64,000 bases of DNA from Plantago ovata (Eukaryota > Streptophyta > Magnoliopsida > Lamiales > Plantaginaceae): contig CM051457.1 of assembly GCA_028274465.1 (NCBI GenBank), positions 65,304,018 to 65,368,017 on the forward strand, read 5' to 3'. Position numbers and translations under genes: made by a program. This document shows positions 1 to 9,946 of this stretch, in pieces (within the stretch, counting starts at the first letter, position 1; every line of letters starts with the position of its first letter). The notes below the pieces were generated by a model. It did not search any database. It saw only the letters and a list, made by a program, of their open reading frames with translations, and had not been told where the DNA came from.

Positions 1-1010
1 GATCTTGCATAGAGATCTTTGAATGAATCTTGGGTCCTGTTGTAAGTATTGTGCACTACGAAGATAATATGGGTCTGACCTGTCAACAACTAACGTCCTA
101 TTGTGTTCCGTAATCATTCAACACTAGGAAGATAATTTATTCTGATTGGCCGACAAGTGTCCTAGTGTGCATAATGATCAATACAACATACGAGAATTTT
201 GGTGTTCAACTCATCAACGAAATAAAGCAATGACACGGAGTATAATGCCCGATATAGCCATTAGCATGATTATCTTCCCTCGCTAAGAATTCACATACTA
301 CCACCAACGATAAATTTAGCTACTCATAATGTGCATGCAATCAATAGCAATCATAGAAGAAAACATATTGAAAGAATATAAAATAAGTAGATAAAAGTTG
401 TAAGATACAAAGTTACCGAAGGTTGTCAATCTCCGGATGATTGTGATCCTACGCGCTCCAATCTTCTATGAAAAAGTATCCCCTAAGCTATGGAACTCCC
501 AGGACAGGCCCCGGGAAGTTCCTACCTAAAACTATAGAGAGAGGTGAGAAAGTAGGCTTGGAAAGATATGATTTTCGGAGAGAAAAATCGAAACTATATA
601 TAGGCCCGGAATTCGCCCGCGGCGGTTCGCCTGAGGCACGGGGCGGTTCGCCGCACAGTGTAAACGCGGAATTTTCGCGTTTTCGACGCGGTTTTGGATG
701 TCTTCACCGTTTCGGACTCGGTTTATGACTTCTAGTAGCCTTCTAACCTCCAGATTCGGCCCCTAGACTCCAAATCCTATTCGGAAACCTTCAGATACTC
801 CAAATATGCTTCTGGAACACCAATTCCTTGTAGACTTCAATATAATTGCCCGTAAATCTCCGAATTTCAACCAAAACCTGTAAAATAAAATCTAAAGGGA
901 AACGTGACACTATTCTAATAAAATGTACTAAAATATAGCTAAATTAACATAGAGGATAGCTAAATTAGGTGAAAAAGACTCGAATGAAAGTGTAAAATAC
1001 ACATTCATCA
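1..1010 (-). mobile_element. Element K: Athila-type LTR, cut by window edge
   Basis: This is an LTR read on the minus strand, closely similar to the two LTRs of element J (54357-55649 and 61408-62689) and, inverted, to the LTR at 5780-6967. The visible 5' LTR terminus is at 1010, where the plus strand ends CATTCATCA, the reverse complement of TGATGAATG. The LTR's 3' end lies beyond base 1. A TATA-like ctatatatagg is near 593-603, with a reduced GC-rich palindrome region (two GGCGGTTCGCC units) at about 610-655. The next base, 1011, is inside a copia reverse transcriptase/RNase H reading frame, so K was inserted there. Whether K is a solo LTR or the end of a full element cannot be told from this window. 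Confidence 0.85.
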
Positions 1011-1706
1011 GCAATGAGTCGTGTGCCCTATGCTTCGGCAGTAGGGTCTATAATGTATGCAATGAATTGCACAAGGCTCGATGTGGCATATGCGCTTAGT
1101 GTCACTTGTCGACACCAACAGAATCAAGGAATACCTCACTGGACTGCTGTAAAGAACATTCTTAAGTACCTTCGACGGACTAAGGAAATGTTCTTGGTGT
1201 TTGGTGGAGAACCAGAATTAAAGATGTCTGGTTATGTCGACGCTGGATTTGAATCAGATCCTGATGACTTTGAGTCGCAGACAGGATACGTATTCAAATT
1301 GAACGGAGGAGCTATCTGTTGGAAAAGTTCTAAGCAAGCCACGATTTCTGACTCATCCATAGAAGCCGAGTACATTGCTGGATCAGAAGTTTCGTAAGAA
1401 GCTGTCTGGATTTCAGAGTTCTTGAAGGAATTGAGGGTTGTTCCTGCTCCTAGTCCAATAACGATTTATTTGGACAATACGGGCGTCGTCGCTCAAGCTA
1501 AGGAGCCTAGATCTACAAACAAGAACAAACATGTACTTAGAAAATATCACGTTATACGTGAGATTATTGATAGAGGAGAAGTTAGTATAGAACGTGTCTC
1601 TACCACGGACAACGTGGCAGATCCTTTCACCAAGGTCTTATCAGTGGAAGTCTACTTAAGACATTATGCTAATCTGGGTATTAGGCATAAAGGTGACTGG
1701 CTCTAG
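1011..1706 (+). pseudogene. copia RNase H domain (end of pol), element A
   Basis: This is the last part of a Ty1/copia polyprotein. The RT-RNase H connector (VPYASAVGSIMYAMNCTR) is followed by the RNase H domain, which would degrade the RNA strand during reverse transcription. Visible catalytic residues are the Asp in GYVDAGF, the Glu in EAEY and the Asp in YLDNTG. The frame ends with ADPFTK and GDWL, as in complete copies. A TAA at 1395-1397 splits the frame, and reading resumes in the same frame to 1706. The N-terminal remainder of pol is missing because an Athila LTR (1-1010) was inserted directly before it. The D-family copy at 21790-22575 reads through the same region without the stop. 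Confidence 0.88.
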
Positions 1707-1709
1707 TCC

Positions 1710-1720
1710 AAGTGGGAGAT
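1710..1720 (+). other. Polypurine tract of element A
   Basis: The string aagtgggagat lies directly before the LTR start TGATAGTG. It is the plus-strand primer site, and the same tract is found next to the LTR of element D (21776-21788, minus strand). Confidence 0.75.
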
Positions 1721-3824
1721 TGATAGTGTATATGTCCTAGAGACAGTCCTTATTAAGGGCATGCAGCCCTTATAGAGGACATATATGTAATATTACACAG
1801 GTCAACGTAATATAATATATGTTTGTCATTTTACTATTGAGTATCGCTTTCATATTTATATTACACCAGGCATGCAGCATGTCATATCTCTATTTCTGTC
1901 TGTATTGATATTAAACATGTCCCCTCGGATAGATGACCGATCACACAGATAGTGGGAGCTATGTGAGTTATCATCTATCCCAAACTCTCCCTAGTCGAGG
2001 TTCATCTCGGATGTAGGGGTCTGAATGAACCAGATGAGACTAGTATGCGTGGAGGTTATACTTGTTGGAGCAAGTGTGAGCCGATCCCACGGCCACGGAA
2101 CGGATTGTTGAACAATCGAGAAACGTTCCCATAACTGCGCATAGTTGTTCGAAGAATGATTATCGAACAATGGAAGTACCCACCAGACACTCCCATCGAT
2201 GTATACGCTACACCGAAGTGTCTATGGGAATCGGTAAGTTGTCGAAGTGATGCCAGTCGTCCTTTGGACTTACAGGACTTTATCATCATATTTGTTGCCC
2301 CATATCCTTTGTGGACCCGTCGATGTCAGCTCTGAATAAGCAGTTGACCTAAGACACGATCCAGGATTATGGCTACATACAAATGGGGATGATAAGTGAT
2401 TCTGTGAAGCATTCATCTCTCACGTGTAGCACAGGAGAGCACTGCTCACAGTCGTTCATAGTTGTGATTGGTAAAACCCCTGGCCAGCGTATCAATATTA
2501 TTATGATGGTCATAATAGATATTGGATTCACCATGCAACTCACTGAAGACGCCCGTGGATGTATTATTGGGATAGACACTTATCGATCCTAGATACATTC
2601 GAGCAAGTTAGATGAAGGGACGTTACCATCGTCGCGTTGAGCGCAACAGGCTTCGCAACGAAAGGGTTTGCTTTGAGAAACCTCTCAAACGTCCTCATGT
2701 ATTAATATTGCAAATGGAACCGTCTAGGAATTCCATTTTGCCTAGTCTAGGACTTGCTTAATACAATGAGGCCCTATGGGTCACACTATGTGGTGATTCA
2801 GCTTATCCTAATATCCTTGAAGATGGAATCGCAATTAATTTGGAATTAATTGTGATTGGTGGATTATAATTAATTTGGAATTAATTATAATATTTAGTGG
2901 CTCAATTAATGATTTGAAATTCATAATTGAATTGGCTGATTAATTGTATTTTATGTAAATACAATTAAAGATTATACTTTAGAAATATAATAGAGGTTTG
3001 ATTTGAAAGGATATGTTAATTTAGAATTAACATATGCACGTGGGCAAAATCTACTTGGAGTTTGAATTGCCTTAGAACTATAAGTGGGTCCCAAAATCGG
3101 GACCCACCTACTACCCATGGGAGCGCGCGCGCGCAGATGGAGTAGGGGAAGGAGTTCGACTCCTTCCTCTATTAGAAGTCCAAGGGATAAGTTAGATTTT
3201 CCTGATTGAGTTTTAATTTGATTGGGAATGAATCTAGGCTTGAAATTGGTTTCCTAGTGCGATAAGAATTAGATTCTTATTCCTTTATGAAGTCTAATTG
3301 CTTATGCTTTAGGCTTCTATTGACTACTATATATAGTAGACTATTAGAGAGCTTTTGACATACATTTTCACACAGTTGAAGAATCAAATTCTTAGAGAAT
3401 TATTCTACCTTTCTTAGAGAAAATAAAAGCTCTTCCCTCCTCCACAAGCCACACGCGCGCGCCACCTACCGGAGGAATCGCCGCCCCATCTTCTTGGTCA
3501 CACAAAGAATATCCTAGCATTCTTTCTGATAGGCTGTTCATCCGTGGATACCAAGGTTGAGGTTCTAGGAGCTGGAAACTAACTTTTATTGTCTTGCAGA
3601 TAATCAAAGTATTGCAGATATCTTCGACTTCGACGAAGGAGGAGATACACCGGATTATTACGAAGACTTGGAAGCTGTGCTTGCTTTGGAAGTAAGGTTA
3701 GTCTTCTAATTGACGTGTTTAAATATATATACGGCATATACATAATCAATTAACCTGCATGTTAAGAAAATTTTTGAAATTCCGCTGCGTACCCTAGGGG
3801 TATCTCTGACCGTATTTTCTTACA
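1721..3824 (+). repeat. 3' LTR of copia element A (2104 bp)
   Basis: The LTR starts TGATAGTG and ends TCTTACA, and it follows a polypurine tract. It is homologous to the two D LTRs (16822-18972 plus 21693-21775, and 30168-30929). It contains AT-rich duplicated blocks of an AATTAATTTGGAATTAATT type near 2830-2895 and a short alternating GC run near 3122-3135. A TATA-like tatatatag lies near 3332-3341. The D copies start TGTTAGG rather than TGATAG, so the terminal bases have drifted. Confidence 0.85.
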
Positions 3825-4012
3825 GCGCCATATAGACATCGGGGGCATCAACCGTAGAGAATGTGGTCGGCATTGGAAAAAATGGAAGAAGACCTCTGAG
3901 TATCCGAGCAGCTTACTGTAACCACCTCGGGGTGTAAAACGTTGGAGAGGGACGCTCGGATACCACTGCTCTTTCCCCTTCAAGAGTTCAGAACCTATTG
4001 GAGAGATACCGG

Positions 4013-4216
4013 ATGGAAGATTCCATAACTGCGGCGTCTAATCTTGAGGATTCTCTTCGACAATGCAACTCTACTAGTGATGATGGTGGTGACAGTAGTG
4101 ACAATGAAGACAATAGGGACAATGAGGATGCCATGAATACTGATGGAGGAGTTGGTCCTATCCGATCTATTAATGGAACTACCACCACCACCACGAGCTC
4201 CGATGATCACCAATAA
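4013..4216 (+). CDS. Small acidic ORF in Athila-like 3' region (element B)
   Basis: A 67-residue open frame from ATG, rich in Asp, Asn and Ser (for example DDGGDSSDNEDNRDNED) and ending in a Thr-rich stretch and SSDDHQ. I recognise no domain. The inverted copy in J (57315-57458) has the same protein start and acidic run but stops earlier. The shared amino-acid pattern suggests that both descend from a coding sequence in the parent element, located where Athila elements often carry an env-like or extra ORF. It may be only the 3' exon or tail of a longer protein whose upstream part is missing here. Confidence 0.4.
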   Translation: MEDSITAASNLEDSLRQCNSTSDDGGDSSDNEDNRDNEDAMNTDGGVGPIRSINGTTTTTTSSDDHQ

Positions 4217-4865
4217 GGCCCCTCGAGCAGTCTCAATACATTACATCCAGCATACTCAGCCGACCGAGGCCAAACCACGCGGTAACATCTAGTATCACAT
4301 CTTATTTCCTCATTTTCTTACTGCTAGGGACTAGCTTTAAATTCATGATGGGAAATGGGATTTAAATGAACTAGTGTTGTTAGTTTGGAGCTTGGGATTG
4401 GTAGGATGAGTATAGTACTTTGCATGTTTATCCGTCTGCATTTGCATTTGCACGTTTACTGCTTTCTTAGTATTTAATTGCATTCACAACATTCATCCTA
4501 TGATAGTCTTGCATGTTTTATGTGGAGTTTATTGCCAAATGTTTTGAACTTTTTTATTGGGTAGATTAACTAATCATGACATTAATCGTATGCTTCATCT
4601 CTATGAACTTGTTTGAGATTTTTCTCGCTTGGCTTGCCACATTTATGTATTGCACTTAGTTAAGCTTGGTAGTCTCGACATCACTTAGTGGTGTTTTCTC
4701 TACTGCGGTTCACGAAGGCCTTTATAATAGGATGATGCATGTTAGGGTCTTATGGTTGTTTTCCCGAGTAATTATGTACCTAAGAGGCAACAAGTCTTCA
4801 CCTTACTTTGAGATTGCTAAATACCTAGGAAGGAGGTAGTGTGAGATTGTGTGATCCTTTGTTTG
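4217..4865 (+). other. Non-coding 3' region of element B
   Basis: Internal untranslated sequence of the Athila-like element, collinear with inverted 56590-57230 of element J. I see no open frame or structured RNA in it. Confidence 0.6.
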
Positions 4866-5013
4866 CAACCTATTCTTTCGAATAGGTTTGGGGAGGGGGT
4901 TACGCTATCATTAGACTTGTTTTCCATTTTTTTTTTAGTGTGTTGTGAGTTTATTTTTATTTTTTTTTCGTAAATTTTGTACTCCAACCTATTCTTTCGA
5001 ATAGGTTTGGGGA
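4866..5013 (+). repeat. Duplicated hairpin plus PPT-like motif
   Basis: A 29-bp string occurs at 4866-4894 and again at 4985-5013. Each copy holds the inverted repeat CCTATTC/GAATAGG with a 4-nt loop, directly followed by the purine-rich TTTGGGGA, which resembles the true polypurine tract at 5766-5779. The inverted element J has counterparts near 56446-56480 and 56560-56590. These may be auxiliary plus-strand priming sites or structural elements. Confidence 0.6.
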
Positions 5014-5062
5014 AGTCGTTTATGAGTCATTTTAGTTTCTTTTTCGTTGTGCTACTGCTGGC

Positions 5063-5180
5063 TAAAAAAAAAAAATCGAAAAAAAAAGAAAAGAAAAATT
5101 CCAGGAAAAAAGAAAAAAAAACTGGAAAAGAAAAAAAAGAAAAAAAAGCAAGGAAGGGTCCAAAAAAGAGCCGAAAAGCA
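5063..5180 (+). repeat. A/G-rich tract upstream of the polypurine tract
   Basis: About 120 bases with nearly all purines on the plus strand, broken by a few C and T. The same tract, inverted as a T/C-rich run, lies at about 56270-56400 in element J. Its apparent Lys-rich translation is a by-product of composition. Confidence 0.7.
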
Positions 5181-5765
5181 GTTTAGCAAAGTGTTGTGTC
5201 TCATTTTTCAATTCTTGTAATGTTCGTAATCGTGTTGTAATTTTCTATCTTTTCTTTTCGTTTGAGTGTCATCCGTTCTAGACCACCCTCGTCCTGCCAT
5301 TCAGGAAGTGGTGAATAGCTTAAGGCTTTTCTTGAGATATGTGTAGAATAGGGGAGTGTTATCTTTTTAGGGAACCCTTCTTCGTTTGATGAGAGCCAGT
5401 ATTGGTTCGACCTCTTTGAGGAAAAGTCTTAACTTGGTGAACAACAGTAAGTCCTCAGTTTCATAGGCACGGGACAACCATTCGTACTTTAACATGTTTC
5501 ATTACGTCGTCACTGACTAGGTCCAGGTAGAAAATGTTACGAGAGACTATCTTGTCTTGACATAAGTGCTTATGTGAATTCGTATGAGTCAATCAAGGCA
5601 TTCTTCAACCTATATTTATGTTATGATTTGTATGGTTTTTGTTCATATGTTTTTTGATAGATTCAATAGATTAGTTCATTTCGTTTGGCATGAGACTCCA
5701 TTTTTTGTGTTGCTTTGTTTTTTGCATTTGAGTCTAGCTTAGTTGCTTGAGGACAAGCAAAGGTT
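5181..5765 (+). other. Non-coding 3' region of element B up to the PPT
   Basis: Collinear with inverted 55663-56270 of element J. No coding potential is visible. It ends in the conserved run before the polypurine tract (gcttgaggacaagcaaagg). Confidence 0.6.
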
Positions 5766-5779
5766 CGGTTTGGGGAGTT
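5766..5779 (+). other. Polypurine tract of element B
   Basis: ggtttggggagtt lies immediately before the LTR start TGATGAACG at 5780. The same tract is next to the J LTR at 55650-55662 on the minus strand. Confidence 0.85.
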
Positions 5780-6131
5780 TGATGAACGTGTATTTTACAC
5801 TTTCATTCGAGTCTTTTTTCACCAATTTAGCTATCATCTATGTTAATTTAGCTATATTTTAGTGTATTTTATTAGAATAGTGTCACGTTTCCCTTTAGTT
5901 TGGATTTTACAGGTTTTGGGTGAAAAACGAGGTTTTCCGGGCAATTATATTGAAGTAGACAAGGAATTGGTGTTCCGAAGGCCTATTTGGAGTATCTAGA
6001 AGATTCCGGATAGGATTTGAAGTCTAGGGGTCGAGTCTGAAGGCTAAAATGTCACTAGAAGGCAAAAACCGAGTCCGAAAAGGAAAAGAAATCCAAAAAC
6101 GCGTCGAAAACGCGTAAACAGCCGACTGGAG

Positions 6132-6215
6132 GTCCCGGGCGAGTCGCCCGGGACGTGTGGCGAACCGCCCCACACCAGGCGAATCGCCCGGTGTGTGGGG
6201 CGACTCGCCCCACAC
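6132..6215 (+). promoter_or_regulatory. GC-rich palindrome array upstream of the LTR TATA box
   Basis: Two perfect 23-bp odd palindromes lie here. One is at 6132-6154 (11-bp arms, GTCCCGGGCGA and its complement, single central G). The other is at 6193-6215 (arms GTGTGGGGCGA and its complement, single central C). Two imperfect GGCGA/CGCC units lie between them. The array ends about 12 bp before the TATA box. The same motif class sits at the same place in J (about 55240-55300 and 62288-62345) and K (about 610-655) with fewer or altered units. A protein-binding array or a DNA/RNA hairpin is plausible, but the function is inferred. Confidence 0.6.
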
Positions 6216-6226
6216 CTGCCGAATGC

Positions 6227-6236
6227 CTATATATAG
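6227..6236 (+). promoter_or_regulatory. TATA box of the Athila-type LTR
   Basis: ctatatatag lies downstream of the GC palindromes and is conserved in position in K (near 593-603) and J (55214-55223 and the matching site near 62265). Confidence 0.65.
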
Positions 6237-6967
6237 TTGCTCAGTTTTCTCCGTTTTTCATACTTTTCCAGACCTTTTCTCTCACCTTTCTCATTAGTTT
6301 TAGGTAGGAATTCTCCAGAGCCTGTTCTGGGGATTCTTAGCTTAGGAGATACTTTTTCTTATCGTTTTGGAGCTTGTAAGATCGCGATTCTTCGGAGATT
6401 GACAACCTTCGGTAACATTGTATCTTACAGTTTTTCTATTTATATTTATTTATCTTTCAACATGTTTTCATTCAATCTTGCTATGATTTCTGTTGATTGC
6501 ATGACATCTATGAGTAACTAAATTTATCGTTGGTGATAGTATGTGATTTCTTAGCGAAGGGTTAATAATTATGTTGATGAGACTTTGAGTTATTGCTTTA
6601 TTTCTTTGATCTATCTAAAACCTCTATCTTCGTAGTGTTGAATTATAACGAACACAATTGGACAATTCATTGATCAAAGATCTCCATGCAAAACAATTGG
6701 GTACTTCATACATGATTATTAACCTGCTATGCTTTGAATGATCATATTATCACCAACCTCCATTATCTGATAAGAAAAACCTTTGCTAAGTAGTTTGTTG
6801 ATTTTATATTTTTAAGTTAGATTAGATAAAGCTAGTTATAGTCCTTAGAGATCGACACTCGAGGTTATTTTACTGCTACACTACGGTTTTCGTTGTAGTT
6901 GTGAATTGCCTTTGGCTAAATATAAATTTATTTGATTAATTAGAATCTGACAAATTCTGGTTCATCA

Positions 6968-7216
6968 ACTACTCGGCAAGTTCATGGTCGGATTCAAACC
7001 CGAACTAGATTCGGAAATCAGAATGTTCGACCCTAAGAGCCTAGACGAAGCAATTCAGCTAGCCGCACGGAAAGACGAAGAACAAAGGGCAGCAAAGAGC
7101 AGCTACACGCCCAAGGGAACATCAACTAGGGCAACCAACACTACGACACCGAACAACTCGACTGTCACAACCTCCAAAACCCCAGATCCGGTCAAGGAAC
7201 GCCTTTCGGATGAGGA
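6968..7216 (+). pseudogene. Chromovirus gag C-terminal segment (part 1), element C
   Basis: Open from the junction with the Athila LTR. The reading LLGKFMVGFKPEL, then RMFDPKSLDEAIQLA, is the end of the retrotransposon gag (capsid-like) domain of chromoviruses, which packages element RNA. It is followed by a Thr/Ser-rich linker. The frame is broken on the left by insertion of B at 6967/6968 and on the right by solo LTR E1 at 7216/7217. Joining across E1, with one copy of the 5-bp duplication removed, restores the frame into the zinc knuckle that follows at 9952. Confidence 0.85.
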
Positions 7217-9946
7217 TGTAACACCCCGTATTTTTTTAATTATTTATTTTAATTATTTATTTTAATTATTTAATTATCTGGATAATTTATTTTATTTAGT
7301 GATTATTTAATTTGCTTCCCACGTAATCGAATTCGAACTAGAAAGTCGTTGGGTTAGTGAATCGTTTGCTATTTCGTTTTTGGGCTAAAGGTGTAGTCAT
7401 CTCTACAAAACTGAAGGAGCCCATTTCGTTGGCCCTTATCTTGACCCGTCTCAGCTGGCCCAATTGCCAGTCAAGCCCATTTGTCTTTGACCCATATCCA
7501 AACCCTAAATCCTAATCTAAACCCTAAACAAAACAAACACTCTTTCTCATTCTCAGCCGGCCAAACAGAAGACAACAGAGAAAACTCCATCTTCTCGTCT
7601 CCTCATCATCCCCAAAATCGATTTCCTCATCTTCACCAAGCACCATCATCATCAGAACACACCATTCATCATTCCATCATCATCTTCATCAATTTCGATC
7701 ATTATCATCATCAAGACGACATCATCATCATCTCGAACCCTTCATCGTCAAAGCACCGTCATCTGTCGCCACCGCCGGAGCCATCTCGACCCTGTTTCAG
7801 CCGCGCTGCCAAGCTCCGCTCTGTCCTGCCCGTGTCGTGTCGGCCCTGTTCAGCTCCGCCCGGTGCCGTTTGCCCATTCAACTCCGATTCCGTCTGTCCA
7901 TCTCAGTCCGGCTCAGCTCTGGCCCGTTCAGTTCGCTCAGCTCCGTCCTCCGGCTAGGCTGCGCTGCTCGTGACCCGTTACGTTGCTGCTCGACCGTGGG
8001 TCGTCCTATTGACCGGTTTTGGTCTGCTCCAATTTCGATTCCATTCAATTCATTCCTAGTCGAAGGTAACGATTCCGTCCCTGTTCCTTTTTTCGTTTTC
8101 TTTTTGTTTTGGACATTTTTGCCCCTGGACCACTTTGCCCTTGCCTGAACCTGAGTTGGACGATTATACCCCTGCCCGATTTGGACTTTAGAACTGTGTG
8201 GGAGACTGAACTGCTTTATTCTGGACTTTTGAACTAGTCTGAAGTTTAATAATTGGTTGGGGACTGTTTTGTAATTTTGACATTAGGGGTAATTTAGTAA
8301 TTCTGGACTTGTGTTGACTGTGTCTTGACCATTGATGGCTGACCGAGAACTAGTATAGAAGAGCTTCGTCTCTATGGGGACATGTTCTTGTACGTTCTGA
8401 AACTTGTTAACTTGAGTATGTTTTCTTAAATCTAAAGGGTTATTCTGCAATTTTTGAACTGAGGGCAAAATAGTAATTTTATTCTTTGACCTGGACGGAT
8501 CTGATTTGGTGTGAGGATCGTGGACTGGACTGTTAAGTTTATTCTAAGAGTGTTGAAGATATTTTTGTTTGCAGAAAACTGTGGTTGTATTTACGTAATT
8601 TAAACTGTAAGGGCATTTTGGTAATTTATGTTTTGAGGGTAAAATGGTAATTTCATACTTTCTGGACTAAATTGTTAAACTGAGTTTTCTTTTGAGGACT
8701 GTTCTGAGACTGCTAAAAGGTGTTGTTCTGCTTTGCAATTTAGTACTGAGGGTGTTTTAGTAATTTCAAAAGTTGATTTCTGAAAACCGTACAATTAAGC
8801 ACCTACTGACTGTCTTTGACTTTAAAAACCACTTAACTTGCTAGCCTAGTTGGTTAGGTTCGCGTTAGACTAACATAGAGGTCCCAAGTTCGAACCCTAC
8901 CTTCGCCACTTTCCCTCTGACCTTTTAGCTTTTACCGTTTGACTTTCGTTTCGACTTCTAGATGGTAACTAGTCTTCTTCTGTTTAGGTGCCACGTATGT
9001 TAGCCCGTATTTCACGGTTCTTACTGCGGTTCTTGCTCGCAAGGTGTAAGGTGAGTGTTCACCCCAAAGTTTGTTGTTTTTAAAACCTGGAAGGCAATGT
9101 GCTATGCATGTATATTGTATTGTATTCTGTATGCTATTGCTTTAAAAGTAAATATGCCCCATGCATGACCATTTTACTTTATTATGTGACTCTTCTGTAG
9201 GAATGTAACTCGGTTATCCGAGCACTTTATCTGTTATTGTTTCTGTTTGTTTCTGTGTGGCCGGTCTATTAGGTTGTAACTAGGTAGACTTGGGTAGTGT
9301 GGACTATCGGGTTTATTTGGTTATTGCCTAGTCTATTCCCTTTTAGACGCGAGGCAGAAGTCGTTGAGGTCTATTAGGGTCGTAGGTTCTGTTTCTGTTT
9401 CTGTCTAGAGTTGTACCCTCTGGAGGGAGCTATAAGGGCATTCTGGAAGTAGGAGTAACAAGGCGGGATGCACCAACGGACTTCACCTTATCTGTTTCTG
9501 TCTGTCTCTGTTAAATTATCTGTTCTGTTACTGCTTTGCTTGCTACAAATGTTTGTTTTCAAAACTGTTTACTATTTTGTCTTTTAAACTTAGAACCTCA
9601 CTGAGATCCTTTATCTCACACTCTTTCTATTTTCAAAATTCCTTCCTTTTAGATTTTGTTGAAGAAGATCAAGTCTAGGCATCCAGCAACTGAGAGTTGG
9701 GTTTGGGAGCTCGTAGGATTTTATTGGCTAGCAATAAGAAGAAAAAACTTTTCATCTTCACTGTCCATTCATTTTAAAACTTACACTTAGTTTAGTTATC
9801 GTTATCTCTGTTCTACTTTAAAATTTGTAAGCTCATTTGAGCGCTAAAACCCGCTTATCATCATTTATAGAAGACCGTTACCTTTGAATTTCAAAAAACT
9901 TTGTTTTTGAAAGGATTATTTTATTTTAAAAATCGATACCGTTACA
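7217..9946 (+). mobile_element. Solo LTR E1 (2730 bp) with TSD GAGGA
   Basis: The segment starts TGTAACACCCCG and ends GATACCGTTACA, with complementary TGTAAC/GTTACA termini. It is flanked by perfect 5-bp duplications, gagga at 7212-7216 and 9947-9951. It is homologous along its whole length to E2 (18973-21687) and E3 (26549-29280). No internal region, gag or pol is attached, so it is a solo LTR. TGTAAC termini with 2-3 kb LTRs are known in plant chromovirus families such as Tekay/Del. It contains a tRNA-like segment (8838-8910) and CT-rich leader-like sequence near 7540-7800. Open frames in that leader are low-complexity and differ between copies. Confidence 0.92.
8838..8910 (+). other. tRNA-like segment inside solo LTR E1
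   Basis: A box A-like TAGCCTAGTTGG (8842-8853) and a box B GTTCGAACCC (8888-8897) are 34 bp apart, with D-arm-like GTTGGTTAGG following box A. The arrangement mimics the internal RNA polymerase III promoter of a tRNA gene, but the T stem and acceptor stem are imperfect. The same segment occurs in E2 (near 20417) and E3 (near 28120), so it belonged to the family ancestor. It could be an old SINE or tRNA fragment captured in the LTR. Confidence 0.55.

Larger units (their letters stand above)
1011..3824 (+). mobile_element. Element A: Ty1/copia element, 3' part (RNase H and 3' LTR)
   Basis: This is the 3' end of a copia element. It contains the RT/RNase H tail, a polypurine tract and a complete 2.1-kb 3' LTR ending TTACA at 3824. 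The family is the same as element D (16822-30929): the RNase H proteins align almost residue for residue, and the LTRs share blocks such as the region around 1850-1900. The 5' part is displaced to the left of K and is out of view. On the right A abuts an Athila-like 3' internal region beginning near 3825, so A is nested in element B. Confidence 0.85.
3825..6967 (+). mobile_element. Element B: Athila-like Ty3/gypsy 3' fragment with 3' LTR
   Basis: The 3' internal region and 3' LTR of the same family as element J, which is inverted at 54357-57640. Shared landmarks in order are the CATATAGACATCGGG block (about 3829), an acidic small ORF, two hairpin/PPT-like repeats, a purine-rich tract, the PPT and the LTR. 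The left end is cut by copia element A at 3824/3825. The right end at 6967 drops straight into a chromovirus gag reading frame, so B was inserted into element C. The five bases after the LTR are actac, but the partner duplication is off the left edge. Confidence 0.85.
5780..6967 (+). repeat. 3' LTR of element B (1188 bp)
   Basis: The LTR starts TGATGAACG, ends GGTTCATCA and follows a polypurine tract. It is homologous to K and to both J LTRs in the opposite orientation. In order it contains a U3 segment, a set of GC-rich palindromes (6132-6215), a TATA box (6227-6236), a leader with a splice-like GGTAACATTG context near 6410, and the 3' end. A few indels and many substitutions against J indicate that B is older than J. 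Confidence 0.9.

Noticed and set aside
468..728. 86-codon open frame in the left LTR
   Set aside because: Lies inside an Athila-type LTR across its GC palindromes; not kept in the homologous J LTRs.
3120..3136. Alternating GC run as a Z-DNA regulatory site
   Set aside because: Short simple repeat in one LTR; the D LTRs do not keep it.
4977..5186. Lys-rich ORF
   Set aside because: Produced by the A/G-rich tract; the translation is low-complexity and the J copy encodes nothing similar on the sense strand.
7481..8148. Pro/Ser-rich open frames at the start of solo LTR E1
   Set aside because: CT-rich leader sequence; frames differ between E1, E2 and E3 and have no recognisable domain.
8838..8910. 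A functional tRNA gene
   Set aside because: Box A and box B are good but the acceptor and T stems do not pair properly, so it is listed only as tRNA-like.
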